The translations under genes and the position numbers were made by a program. The notes beneath the pieces were generated by a model. That model was not told where the DNA came from. It searched no databases and saw only the letters and a list, made by a program, of their open reading frames with translations. Positions 14,101-25,125 of a DNA stretch of 64,000 bases are shown here, one piece after another. The number at the start of each line of letters is the position of its first letter. Within the stretch, counting starts at the first letter, position 1. Source of the DNA: Hyparrhenia diplandra (lineage: Eukaryota > Streptophyta > Magnoliopsida > Poales > Poaceae). The stretch spans positions 1 through 64,000 of the forward strand of contig JADLZK010000232.1 in assembly GCA_015847255.1 (NCBI GenBank). The letters run 5' to 3'.

Positions 14101-17100
14101 TATCCAGAAGGACTTGATCAGCGATTGTATTCGCTTTGACAATTAAAGAATCAGCTGCAACTGTCCCTAAAAATTTAGAAGCCAGGCGGAGACTTCAGTT
14201 CTTTACAAACTCTCTGTTCATGAAAATGCCTCTTGCACGCCTGTTTCAGAAATGGTCTCCTTTAGGTGGGTCGTCTTTTAGCCCTTGTTCATTTAGTTGT
14301 GGACTTGTCACTTCTGTTTTGGTTGAAATTTGATTATTTGTTTTTTTGTGCAATTCTTTTCCTGGTTCAGCTGTTCAGTTATACTATTTTCTTACATTCT
14401 GTGTTTTCATTTTTTTTTTTGTTATGCAGCGTGTTTACTCCATATTACTCTGAGATTGTTCTCTACAGCATGGCTGAACTGCAGAAGAAAAATGAAGATG
14501 GTATAACTACACTGTTTTATCTCCAGAAAATTTACCCAGGTCTGGTCTTTACTTCTTTTCCATTTCCATGAGCGCTGAAAGGAATACCTGGATTCTCGAT
14601 AGTAACCTTTTCTTGTGATCCTTTGGCTATATCTGTTATCCTGTTGTGATATGCAGAGGTGAAGCTAGATATATGTTAATGGGTACAAATGCACCACCCA
14701 AATTTTATGAAAACAATGGATTCTTCTAACAATTTCACCTTATATGCACCCCCATAGTGCAGGTTTATGCACCCACGAAGCAAATGCACCACCCTCTGGT
14801 TTTGCTTTAGCTTAGCCACTGGTGACATGTATGTCTAACAAACTAGGAAGTTGAAATTTGTTTTAAAATGGTTAAATGCTTCTCCCTGCAATTACTTGTG
14901 TATGTCTCCATCAAGCAAGTTCCATAAACCCAGGGCATTGCAATTGCTATATGGTTATTCTACAGTGCTACAAAGCGACAAAACACAACAGTTTGTTTGG
15001 GTTCTTTCTGTCTGGAACTGAAAGTGGTACAACCTTAAGGACAAGATGTAGTCGAATGTTGAGGGATGAAGTTAGTCTTTAGGTCTTGGAAAGTTACCAC
15101 TTACCCCTGACTGGAGCATCCTTGTAAGAGCCATACACTAGTGGTTGCTCCTTTTTAACTGTCACTACTCAAACTACCTATGCAGTGTCAACACGTAGGG
15201 TCATTCCAAGGAACACTGACACCACTCAAACTGACTATGCAGTGGCAGATATTAGTGATAAACCTGGAACCCTATTCACGCGTGATCTTTAATTATCATG
15301 ATATGCCATGCTATCAATGCCCTCTTAAGGCTTTTGAACCCATTCTATATTAGGATTTCATCTGTAATTTTTGGGATCTATTGTCTAGGAGTACTCAACA
15401 AAAACCCGTATATTTGAAGTTTTTCGACATAGTTGCACTTCATTAAGATTTTTAGACATATCATTGTACTTTGTGCTGTATTTGGTCTCTATTCTTGAAC
15501 ACAGTGGGGAGCCTTCTATCTCCTGCTCCTTTTAAGCTAGCATAGTAGCTTTTTTTTTGTATGAAATCACGTCTCCTCCAAATTGTCATTTGACATTTCT
15601 AATAGAAGGTCTACTTTCTGTAAACAGATGAATGGAAGAACTTCCTTACTCGTATCAACAGGGATGAAAATGCACAAGACTCTGAGCTTTTTGGCAACCC
15701 AAATGACATACTTGAACTACGTCTATGGGCGTCTTATCGTGGGCAGACCTTAGCTCGAACTGGTTTGTTACCCTCTATAAATAAACCTATATATATGGTA
15801 TATTTGTTGATAGTCTCGCATTTGCTTTTACTAAATCCTGTTTTTTTCAATTCGTAGACCTTTTTTTGTTTGAAATAATGAACACTTGTATTTGGCAAGT
15901 TTTTTATTTCACTGTTGATTCATAAACCATACACCGTTTGCTATTTTGGTATGGAATAATTTGCACCAATAGCAAAAATTTTTGATTAATCTGTGCCCAA
16001 TGTGAAGAAGAATAGAATTGGTGGGATAATTGGATGTATTGTTGGTTCTCATGGGCTGGGTAGGCAATGTGGTACTATTCCTATTTACTCTAACACAATG
16101 GTATACCTATACTTTTGTATTTATAATCTGTCTCTAGTTTGTCAAGCCATATGTGCTTGTCTGATGACATCAAAAAGATTAATCTGTTTGGCATACAAGA
16201 ATTTCTAAGTGGAACTCATTCCCTCTGTATCTTTCTTTGAATATAATCAGTTCACATCAACATTTTTTTTGTTTTACTCTGCAGTCCGTGGCATGATGTA
16301 CTATAGGAAAGCCCTTATGCTGCAGAGTTATTTGGGAGAAGGATACAATCTGAAGGTATCTGCACTGCTTATAGCATGTGAGATGCATATATGCTATTTT
16401 ATCTGAATGGATATCCTCTTTTCCATTGTTTTCTTTTACTAGATTTGGAATCTACATTAGGGACTAGTTCAGCTGATACGCATTTTGAGTTGTCACCTGA
16501 GCGCGTGCACAGGCTGATTTGAAGTTTTATATGTGGTTACCTGCCAAATTTATGGAAAACAGAAGGGGAAGAAACCCGAAGCTGCAGACATAGCCTTATT
16601 AATGCAAAGGTACATTTAATTTAATTTCTTTTGCTTGATAGCTCTTTTCTTTGTAAAAAGGACTTGGGGGCCTGTTTAGTTCCTCTCTTCTCTGTCTCTC
16701 ACACATTACTCATAAACTACTTCTGAGGCCTATTTTTGCTTTTTGTTATTTGTTGTGTACACCACCTATAACATTTTTTTACTATCTTTTGTAGGAATGA
16801 AGCTCTTAGAGTTGCTTACATTGATGAAGTCGAGAATGCTAAGAACGGAAAACCCATCACTGAGTATTACTCAAAGCTTGTGAAAGCTGATATTCATGGA
16901 AAGGACAAGGTCAGTGTCAGTCATTAGTACCACAAAAAATAAGCCCCTTGAGACATCAGCAGTCTCAATATGACACTTTGATTACAAATATATATATCTA
17001 TAACAAGTATTTTTTTTGAAAGTATTTCTTATAACGAGTCCAGTAATGCCAATCTTGTGTCAACATTCTATTTCTACATGTGATTTTAGATATTGATAGT

Positions 17101-20100
17101 GAAAGATAGGAGTGATGGACTTACATTTCTGATTGGAGGAATTAGGTTCTTTGATAGCTCTTTTATCTTTTTTGTATAGAGCAACTTTCTTTCCTTTCTC
17201 ATTGTTATACTGTAGTTTGTAAGAGCTATCGTCAATTGCAATATTCTTGGGTTCTAGCTGTTGTTGTTTTTGTATATTGCGTGTCCCTAACTCCCTATTC
17301 TTGACTATTTGAACTTTATATCCATTTTAAGTAACCCGTATCATGGTTTTGATACTAAGGGGCATTGGTTGTTCGTCCCAGTTCCATAGTGGGCATGCCC
17401 ATAAGCCCCCAATGCCAATGTGGTGGCTTATTATTTTTTCTACATCTGGATGGCATAGCTAGTTTTAGGGTCTTTTGGCTAGGATCCATAGTAGCAAATT
17501 CTTAATGGAAATAATAAACATTTTTGTAGTGGACTAGATTTTTGCTGTGCAGCATGGCAGCTACAGACTGGTCCGGCAAATTATCTGAAATAGCTCATTC
17601 ATTCTCATATTCACCCAGCTGAAATGTCTTACAGGAAATTTATTCGATTAAATTGCCTGGCAATCCAAAGCTTGGAGAGGGAAAACCGAAAATCAAAATC
17701 ATGCCATAATATTCACTCGTGGAAATGCAGTGCAAACTATTGATATGAATCAGGTATGCATATGAACTGTTCTTCCCCATTTTTCTATTATTTATTTAGT
17801 TAATTACCACAGCTTTTTTACGTTTAATACTTTAGAATGTTGACTTAGGCCCCATTCGTTTCCCCAGGAAGAATTCGGGCGGAATAGTTAGTCAATTTAT
17901 ATAAGTTTTCATTAGCGGAATGATTCCTGGTGTCCTTTGCCCAAACTGAGCGAACCCTTATGATATTCTTATTTGAGTTATGATGCCCCCCCCCCCCCCA
18001 AGAAAAAAAGTTTGTCCTATGTCCAAATAACCCCCAAAACTAACTTCTAATCCTATTTTCTCACTCCAACAATTTTAGTTGGTCTAGTTTACCCCTTTAT
18101 CAGGATTTGTTATTTTTTGTTTGTCCACGTATAAGTTGAATTTTTATCTAAAATTGAGGTGATAGGTGATAGAGGACTTCATAAATATACCTTAATTTTT
18201 CTACTATTTTGATACTAGATATTTAATAATAAATAAACACTAGAGATATAATATCGTGCAAAGCATAATGATGAAAATTCATAATTTGTTTTTCTACCAC
18301 AGGATATTATGTCCTCTTTCACCTCACAAAAATTGAAACTAAAACACAATTTGTACACAGAAACAGAAAAAAAAATCTCTTTAAGGTGTAAATTGGGCCA
18401 ACTGGGAAAAAATAGTTAAGGCGGAGTAAATTGATCCAAATGTTAGTTTAGGGGGTTATCTGGACATAGGCCAAACTTGGAGGGTGTAATTTGGACTTCT
18501 GAAATTGCACCCTCTGAGTGATAGATCAAATCAAAGTCAGGATCAGTAACCTTTTTTTCAGTGTGATGATGACAAAAGGATGGAGTGAAGACAAATAGAT
18601 AATTCCATTATTAATGCTGTCGCTGTTTGACAATTTGACTAGCGGTTCAGTTGGAATCATGTATTCGTTTCACCAGTGCTTAGCTGTTTTTTAGGATAAC
18701 TACTTCGAGGAAGCACTTAAAATGAGAAACCTACTTGAGGAGTTCTCTCTGAAGCGTGGCAAGCATTACCCTTCAATTCTTGGTGTTAGAGAGCATGTCT
18801 TCACGGGAAGGTATTATTCAATCCATTTTTTAGGGAGAAATTCTGCAGATGTTTCTAGAGTAAAATTCAGTTCTAACATGTTGCTTCTATAGTGTTTCCT
18901 CCCTGGCCTCATTTATGTCTAACCAAGAGACAAGTTTTGTGACATTAGGACAACGTGTTCTGGCTAACCCACTGAAGTAAGTGTTTTTTTACAAAGTATG
19001 TTTTCTGTTTCGCATGAGGATCGGCTAAAATTGTGTGTAGTTAATACATGAAACCTTTCCTTTTTTGTAGAGTGAGAATGCACTATGGTCATCCAGATGT
19101 TTTTGATAGAATTTTTCATATAACAAGGGGTGGAATTAGTAAGGCTTCCGCAGCATCAATATCAGTGAGGATATATATGCAGGTTAAACTTGTAATCTTT
19201 TTCTGCTTTTCCTCATTCTGAGAGTTATTTTTTAGTCTTATTCAGTATTCGTCATTTTGATGTTCTAGTATTGGCATGTTTCTTAGAATTTTCCCTATTA
19301 AAAACTTCAAATTATTTTGGCTTGACTTTAAGAATATGGTGCAGATCTTACTGATCCATTTTTAAACTGCAGGATTCAACTCAACACTCGTCAAGGATGC
19401 ATAACTCATCATGAGTATATTCAGGTTTTAATTCTCTTATCCTTGATTTTTGAATTTTTATCACCTGCATAACTCATTTAAACTTTTTAAAGAAAGCCTG
19501 AAGCCTAGTTTATGCTGCTGTGCATTAATAGAACCGTGCTCTACATCGAGAATCGGTTAAATACAAAATATTGAACCCACGTTCTTTCATATACATCTGT
19601 TTAGAGCATGGGATGCATCATTGTAATTTTCGTGTACCCTTGGTAGGCAATACAAGTCACATGGCGAAGTTTACTACTATGCAGCACGCATGTGGATACA
19701 CTTATCGGTATCTAGCGGATGCTGTATTTTTCCAGAAAACCTAATACATGGATACATTTTAAACTTTTATAATATAAATAGCAAGACATGTTAGAATTCT
19801 AAAACCATAGCAGCCAAAAGGAACATTAAAATTACCTGCAATATTGGTGTTCTGCTCTCTTCCAAATTTCTAATTAGCGAAAAGAAAGGTGAGAACCTAG
19901 AAGTAATCAAGTAATGTAGGAGCCATAGTGTAAATGAAGTACTAGCATAGTAGCACTAGTACTAGAATTTGGTCATGGCCATCTACTTGTGGCTGGGAAA
20001 AATCATGGGCAACACACAACAGATAACACTAGAAAGGGAACAAGGAAAAGCAACCAAGAAGAGCTCAAGGAAAACTGAAGATCAAGACTATATCAAGATT

Positions 20101-23100
20101 TGGAAAGGAATGTCACTGGAAGTTGTTGATTTCACTATTGCCGCCAGCACCTTTGCACACTGCGACACATGCATGGTGAAGGTGGATCGCTGGCGGCGTG
20201 AGCTGGGGCACTCATGTGTTTTGCACTTGTGTGTGCTTGGGTGCGGGGATGCTTGGCCATGCTGTATCAGCATAGATGCATGTGCAAGCGGGTGGTGGCG
20301 TGATGTGGCTGGTATAAATTTAGTAGATGAGGCAGAGGTGGGGAGAGCGTGATTGGATAGAGAAGGGGTATCTGGGGTTAATTGGGATCGCCGTATCAGC
20401 TGTCCACCCTGATATGTGTCACCCCTAACCCACCCTGTCGTGATTTTTTTTTTTTTTTTTGTTATTCTGATAGGATCATTATCAAAGCCCTTACCTGTGT
20501 GTATATGTACCGGATATGTATCCAGTATGGGATATGCTTCCCACCCCATGCATCCTAGAGATATGCCCCTGCTATTGGCTTATTGAAGCACTACACGGAA
20601 TGCATTCTTGACAGACGGCTTGAACCCTATGAAAGAAATAAAGGGCTCATAATATTTGTATGTTGGCCTAAATCATTCATTTGACCTGGTGAAAAACTTA
20701 AGCATGGCCTAAATCATTCATATTTATTGATACTTCTCAGTTATTGTGGTGTCTCATTGAATGATATCACTATGCTATTCAATGCTGCCAGTCAGGAGGG
20801 TAGCCCTTGTCTGGAAATCTTATCCAACTGGTCTTACGTGCATTGTTGATTCTACTTGTGCGCATGCAGTGCATGAGTATACTTGTTCGCTCAAGCTCTC
20901 ACTGAACTTATATTAACCCGGAGTTGTTCATTCAGTGAATCAAGTGGTTAAACAAACTTCTGATGACAGTTTGCTACTTTTACAACCTTCGGATCTCCAT
21001 TAATTTCCACTGTAGTAACTCAACAGTGGCTGTGCTGCTGTCTTGTGAACATTGTGTTGATATTAAATTTTATCCTGTAGGTTGGCAAAGGTAGGGATGT
21101 TGGACTTAATCAGATTGCACTATTTGAAGGAAAAGTTGCTGGTGGAAATGGTGAACAAGTTCTTAGCCGAGATATATATAGACTCGGACAACTTTTTGAC
21201 TTTTTTTCAGGATGTTATCCTTCTATGTGACAACTGTTGGATTCTACTTCTGTACTATGGTAATTTAATTTTCCTTGCCTGTTAGGATTTGTCCAGTCGA
21301 AACTATTTCCATTTGTAGTGATTCATGTTAATATTATTAGAAGGCACTTGGATATAAAATTAAATATACAAAAATTCCAGTATCCACACTTGATTACATT
21401 GAGGTTATTGATATTATGTTTGTCTTTCTCATCCATATTAATCTCATTGTTCTTTTTGTAGCTAACTGTGCTGACAGTTTACATATTTCTCTATGGGAAA
21501 ATGTATCTGGTAAGATGGTATCCATTCGATTTTTCTAATTTATTTTTCCACCTTTTTTTTTGGATGACTTGAGATGCACTCCCTCCATTTGAAATTGTAT
21601 GTCGTTCTAGTTTTCTAGATACATAGTTTTTACATGCTTCGAGACAAGACATGGAGGAAATTCCTATTTTACACTAGAAAAACTTCTTCCCTATTTGATA
21701 CCGAAACTTAAACTCTTACCTGTCACCTATTTCATCTTTTTGTATCCTATTAGACACTTGTCACTTTTTTTTTTTTTTTGCTGTAACAGCATTAAATCCA
21801 AAGGAAAAGATTATATTGTCCCTTCTATGTGATTTTTAAGCTTGCTGTGTAGAAGCATTATGGTGCAAGAGTACTGGTCTAGATATATCCAAACATAAAA
21901 AGCGAGACAAATTATATCCAAAATCCAATATAGTATCAAAGCTAGAGGTCTCGAGTTCGAGTCCTGGTAGAGGCATCTTTTAAGTCCTCCGCTCCCTTCT
22001 TTATTTCCACGTTTGCGCCTTGTTCTGGCTGCGCGTGACTGGGAGTGTTGTGAAGTATTAGTGGATTGCACACCTCTTCCCACTCACTTAAGCATTTGGG
22101 TTCACTTGGTTGGTGCATGAAACCTAATAGAGAATACTTTGTCTAGATATTATGGTGCAAGAGTACTTCCTCAATAGTTTTGCATTGACTTAGCATGAAA
22201 AGCTTCTGCGGTCACATGTTATGGCGTGACATAAGTTTCTTGCATATTTTGGGCCTTGGTTTCTATCAGTTCATTTCTGCATACATTATCTGATTTCTTC
22301 CATAGTTGTCCTGACATATTCTTTTTACCATGTGTCTGCTTAGGCCTTATCTGGTGTTGGACAATCAATTCAAAATAGAGCGGATATACTGCACAACACA
22401 GCCTTGGATGCTGCTTTGAACACTCAATTTCTTTTCCAGATTGGTGTATTTACTGCAGTTCCCATGATTCTTGGTTTCATCCTTGAATCAGGTGTCTTAA
22501 CGGTATTCCCTTTTCCCTGCTGACTTCTGGCTTAGCCTGTGAATTCTACAGAAGTATTTATGGTTGGTTACTGTCTATGGTACTGCCTGTAGTCATAAAG
22601 ACATTTTTTACTGTCAATCTTTTCAGACCTTAACTTTCAGCAACTTACTAAAAAATATTTTAAAAACATAAAAATCATGTGTGCGTGTGTATATTTCCTA
22701 AAAAGTACTTTCTTGATTTGATAAAATTATTATATTTTTAATATGGTGTAATAGAAAATCATGTTTGCTTAGGCCTTATCTGGTCAAAGTTGTAAATGAT
22801 CGACCGTAACAAGTAAAAAGCATCAAGTATTTTTTTAATCGAGGAACTATATTTCTTACAATCCCAATCATTGTACCATCACCGGTGATGATTGGTTACA
22901 TGAAATAGTTGTTTTTCCTAAGTACCATGTGGAACATTATCACTATTTTTCAGCTTGTTTCACAAATCACAGTCATCATTTCTAAAATTTCCCCAAGAGT
23001 GATAACAATTGTTCTTATTTGTTAATGCATATATGCAGGCTTTTCGTTCAATTTATTACAATGCAGTTCCAACTATGCTCTGTATTTTTACTTTCTCACT

Positions 23101-25125
23101 TGGAACAAGGACCCACTACTTTTGGTCGTGCCATATTACATGGAGGTGCAAAGGTAGGCTTTTTGTTGCTAAGTGTTTCTTATCAGTTTCTAAATGTCTG
23201 AACACTGATCTGTTTCTTTTTTTAACATTTCAGTATAGAGCAACTGGTAGAGGTTTTGTGGGTGCGACATATCAAGTTTGCTGAGAACTACCGTATTTAT
23301 GCTAGAAGCCATTTTGTGAAAGGGGTTTGTTATCACGTGAACCTATTTTCGAAATTGCTTGTGGAAATTTTCTAGTACAAATACCATTTGTGTTGATTGT
23401 GCTTGGTTTTTGTAGGATGGAGGTTGCACTTTTGTTGGTTATCTTCCTAGCATATGGGTTTAACAATGGTGGAGCAGTTGGCTATATTCTACTCTCTATA
23501 AGCAGTTGGTTTATGGCATTGTCTTGGCTTTTTGCTCCCTACTTATTTAACCCATCTGGATTTGAATGGCAGAAGTAAGCAACTAAGCATTTTTTGTGTA
23601 TCTATGTACTATAAGTTCAAATCGTCATTATGAGTATTATATTTCAAACCCTTGCCCCTCTTAGGATCGTCGAGGATTTCAGAGACTGGACAAATTGGCT
23701 GTTTTATCGAGGTGGTATTGGAGTTAAAGGAGAAGAAAGCTGGGAAGCTTGGTGGGAAGAAGAACTGGTAATTGAATTTGACCTATATTCACTTCAGCCA
23801 AAATGTGCTGTATTGTTTGTTGACTGGGCGTAGTACTATTGCACCTGATTAGCAATACTCGGGTTTCTTATGGTTTTGAAGCTCTTGCATTTTTTTTTTA
23901 GATAATGTTTAAAAGTCTTGCATATCTTTAAAGTTTGATGCTTGCTGTATTGTCAACTAGATCTGCTACAATGATGTAATCCTTGTTCTTGGTGCTTTTC
24001 TATTCTTCAGATATAGTATGTCTGAATAAAGAACAATAAGTCATTAAGACACCTGCATACTCGGAAGCTTCTGACATTTACCATTTGAAGTTTAAATATT
24101 TTTACTTTTTGTTGATGGGATCTATAACTCCTTATTTTGGAACATTTCATTTCAGCAACATATTTACAGCATTCGAGGGGAGGATACTGGAAACCATACT
24201 AAGCCTGAGGTTTTTCATCTTCCAATACGGAGTTGTTTACCACATGCATGCCAGCGGAGAAAGTACAGCTTTATCGGTATGTTAGTGTTTCAGTTCACAT
24301 TTGCTTGTAGTGCTCTATAGTCAAAATAATAGTCCTAAATTAATCCTTTGCACTGCAGGTGTATTGGATTTCTTGGGCTGTACTTGGTGGCCTTTTCATC
24401 CTCCTCTTGGTAATTTATATTTCTTTGTTGTTACATTTGGCATCTGCTGAGCAAGGAACTCATTATGTTAATTTGTATTACTTTGCAGGTATTTGGTTTT
24501 AAACCCAAAGGCGATGGTACATTTCCAATTGTTCCTGCGTTTGGTCAAAGTATAGCGTTATTGATGGTTTTGGCTGGTCTGGTCCTGGCAATTTTGTTTA
24601 CGGAACTCAGTGTCGGAGATGTTTTTTGCTTCCATTCTAGCATTTGTGCCAACTGGGTGGGGAATCATTTCGGTGAGCTTCTAAGGCCAACTTTTTTGTT
24701 GGCCGTATTTTGATTTGCCTTTTTCTTTTGGTTCAGTCTGCAAACACTTCACAGTTACATTCGTATATATTTCTGTTCAAGGCATTAGCTTTCCTCTTGA
24801 CCAGTCAATTCTCCTCATCGATTCTCTTTTTGTAAATGAATATTGTAGATGTTGGCTAAAATTTTACTGTTCGTGTTTTTTTTTTCACAGATTGCCATGG
24901 CATGGAAACCTGTTGTGAAGAGATTGGGTTTGTGGAAAACTGTTCGTGCCCTAGCTCGCCTCTATGATGCTGGCACGGGGATGATCATTTTCATACCTAT
25001 AGCCATTTGCTCGTGGTTTCCATTCATATCCACTTTCCAGACACGGCTTCTGTTCAACCAGGCGTTCAGCAGAGGTTTGGAGATATCTCATCCTTGCTGG
25101 CAACAATCCAAATGCTGGGATGTGA
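940..25125 (+). CDS. CALS9: Callose synthase (1,3-beta-glucan synthase), GSL10/CalS9-like, ~51 exons
   Basis: This plasma-membrane enzyme polymerises UDP-glucose into callose (1,3-beta-glucan) for cell plates, pollen and plasmodesmata. It starts MARAEANWERLVRAALR at 940, in a strong context after a GC-rich leader. The last exon ends with a TGA at 25123-25125 after the family's usual C-terminus (NNPNAGM). About 51 exons can be placed by GT-AG sites and conserved protein blocks, giving a product near the usual ~1,900 residues. The N-terminal blocks (SRAE/ARAE start, DELIEDEMKLRES, PKIDEGAV-like segments) fit the GSL10/CalS9 branch better than GSL8/CalS10, although the two are close. More than a dozen exons carry one- or two-base indels, so the raw frame is broken repeatedly while splice sites remain intact. 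I infer a functional gene with sequence errors. A recent pseudogene is the alternative. Confidence 0.9.
3820..3950. repeat. 66-bp tandem duplication in callose synthase intron 4
   Basis: Two head-to-tail copies, starting at 3820 and 3886, both run from CGCCCCATTGTTCT through CTCCATATGCATTGAGCTC to CAGCATGATG. They differ at only a few positions, so the duplication is young. It lies within the intron between exons 4 and 5 and encodes nothing. Confidence 0.9.
8946..11040 (+). other. CALS9: Callose synthase exons 14-21 (N-terminal membrane segments)
   Basis: Exons as read: 8946-9048, 9130-9256, 9896-10077, 10178-10230, 10315-10375, 10451-10532, 10672-10723, 10953-11040. They encode hydrophobic stretches typical of the first membrane cluster: LTIIAFNDGSF...LGPTYVVMKFIES (14), VISAYVGTKIIISLLMSVPC (16), ENNYVGRGMHESPLDYIK (17), TFWIAILGAKFSFTYFLQ (18), IKPLVKPTRTIIDFRGLQYA (19) and IYLLDIHVFYTVLSAIYGF (21). 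Most of these exons read without frame breaks. Exon 15 shifts frame and recovers. Exon 18 is followed by GAAAG instead of GTAAG, the only clearly non-canonical donor seen. Confidence 0.75.
11407..11480. repeat. Stowaway-like MITE end (fragment), intron 21
   Basis: A TA dinucleotide is followed by CTCCCTCCGTCCCATAATAA, the standard start of grass Stowaway MITEs. I could not find a matching inverted end downstream, so this is probably a truncated copy. Confidence 0.55.
12826..12970. mobile_element. Stowaway MITE (Tc1/mariner type), intron 26
   Basis: A 145-bp element flanked by TA on both sides (12824-12825 and 12971-12972). It begins CTCCCTCCTTCAAATTATAA and ends with the inverted counterpart TTATAATTGGAATGGAGGGAG. 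The interior is also self-complementary, so nearly the whole element can fold into one hairpin. It is non-coding and sits just downstream of exon 26. Confidence 0.88.
14654..14821. mobile_element. Non-autonomous hAT-like MITE, intron 31
   Basis: A 168-bp element with imperfect terminal inverted repeats (CAGAGGTGAAGCTA at the left; CAGTGGCTAAGCTA as the complement of the right end). It is flanked by 8-bp direct repeats GTGATATG (14646-14653) and GTGACATG (14822-14829) with one mismatch. An 8-bp target duplication with CAG-type ends fits the hAT superfamily. The interior is AT-rich and non-coding. Confidence 0.75.
17986..18490. mobile_element. ~0.5 kb terminal-inverted-repeat element, intron 36
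   Basis: The left end (after a run of 14 C) contains GTTTGTCCTATGTCCAAATA and ACCCCCAAAACTAAC. The right end (about 18440-18490) is its inverted complement with a few substitutions, giving inverted repeats of roughly 40 bp. The interior is AT-rich with no coding potential. I could not define a target-site duplication, so the superfamily (Mutator-like, CACTA-like or other) is open. Confidence 0.65.
19425..21080. other. Large intron 40 of callose synthase
   Basis: This 1.66-kb intron interrupts the most conserved part of the catalytic region, just before VGKGRDVGLNQIALF. Its middle (about 19960-20560) is richer in GC than neighbouring introns and carries open frames on both strands that match no family I recognise. 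A run of about 18 T lies near 20445. It may be a decayed insertion, but I found no terminal repeats or target duplication. Confidence 0.4.
21576..21660. repeat. Stowaway-like MITE fragment, intron 42
   Basis: ACTCCCTCCATTTGAAATTG followed by TATGTCGTTCTAGTTTTCTA resembles one half of a Stowaway MITE. The second inverted end is not evident. Confidence 0.45.
21876..22148 (+). mobile_element. SINE-like retroposon with 19-bp direct repeats, intron 42
   Basis: About 273 bp lie between two perfect 19-bp direct repeats, ATTATGGTGCAAGAGTACT (21857-21875 and 22149-22167), the length expected for target-primed reverse transcription. Inside, GAGTTCGAGTCCTGG resembles a tRNA-type Pol III B box and is preceded by TATCAAAGCTAGAGG. 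There is no poly-A tail. The motif GTCTAGATAT sits just inside both ends, so a segmental duplication is a possible alternative. Confidence 0.5.

Larger units (their letters stand above)
11888..19424 (+). other. CALS9: Callose synthase exons 22-40 (large cytosolic catalytic loop)
   Basis: Exons as read: 11888-11979, 12048-12072 (25 nt micro-exon), 12273-12366, 12453-12537, 12643-12805, 13153-13271, 13723-13822, 13916-14007, 14108-14265, 14430-14539, 15628-15762, 16285-16355, 16443-16609, 16795-16909, 17635-17753, 18695-18810, 18893-18976, 19071-19182, 19373-19424. They contain the glucan synthase domain hallmarks: ASYRGQTLARTVRGMMYYRK (32-33), YYSKLVKADIHGKDK (35), LPGNPKLGEGKP (36), NYFEEALKMRNLLEEF (37), SSLASFMSNQETSFVTLGQR (38) and VRMHYGHPDVFDRIFHITRG (39). 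Indels are clear in exons 24, 34, 36, 39 and 40: one T is missing in CCCCTTCTGG (24), one G in CCGAAAATC (36) and one C in TTCCGCAGC (39). Confidence 0.8.
21081..25125 (+). other. CALS9: Callose synthase exons 41-51 (C-terminal membrane cluster)
   Basis: Exons as read: 21081-21259, 21462-21509, 22344-22502, 23039-23153, 23234-23324, 23416-23574, 23665-23767, 24156-24276, 24359-24409, 24489-24672, 24891-25125. Exon 41 carries VGKGRDVGLNQIALFEGKVA and GNGEQVLSRDIYRLGQLFDF, the most conserved part of the family. Later exons give the multi-pass C-terminus: NTQFLFQIGVFTAVPMILGF (43), FLAYGFNNGGAVGYILLSIS (46), DWTNWLFYRGGIGVKGEESW (47), SLRFFIFQYGVVYHM (48) and SWFPFISTFQTRLLFNQAFS (51). Indels are visible in exon 41 (T run before CAGGATG one base too long), 44, 45, 50 and 51. 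The stop is reached after correcting a short deletion in exon 51. Confidence 0.8.

Noticed and set aside
16665..16700. Transposon end (GGGCCTGTTTAGTTCC)
   Set aside because: Resembles common grass transposon ends, but no partner inverted end or target duplication was found nearby.
19969..20549. Open frames on both strands within callose synthase intron 40 as a possible gene
   Set aside because: Compositionally uneven, overlapping in opposite strands, no recognisable domain, and contained in an intron of a clear gene.
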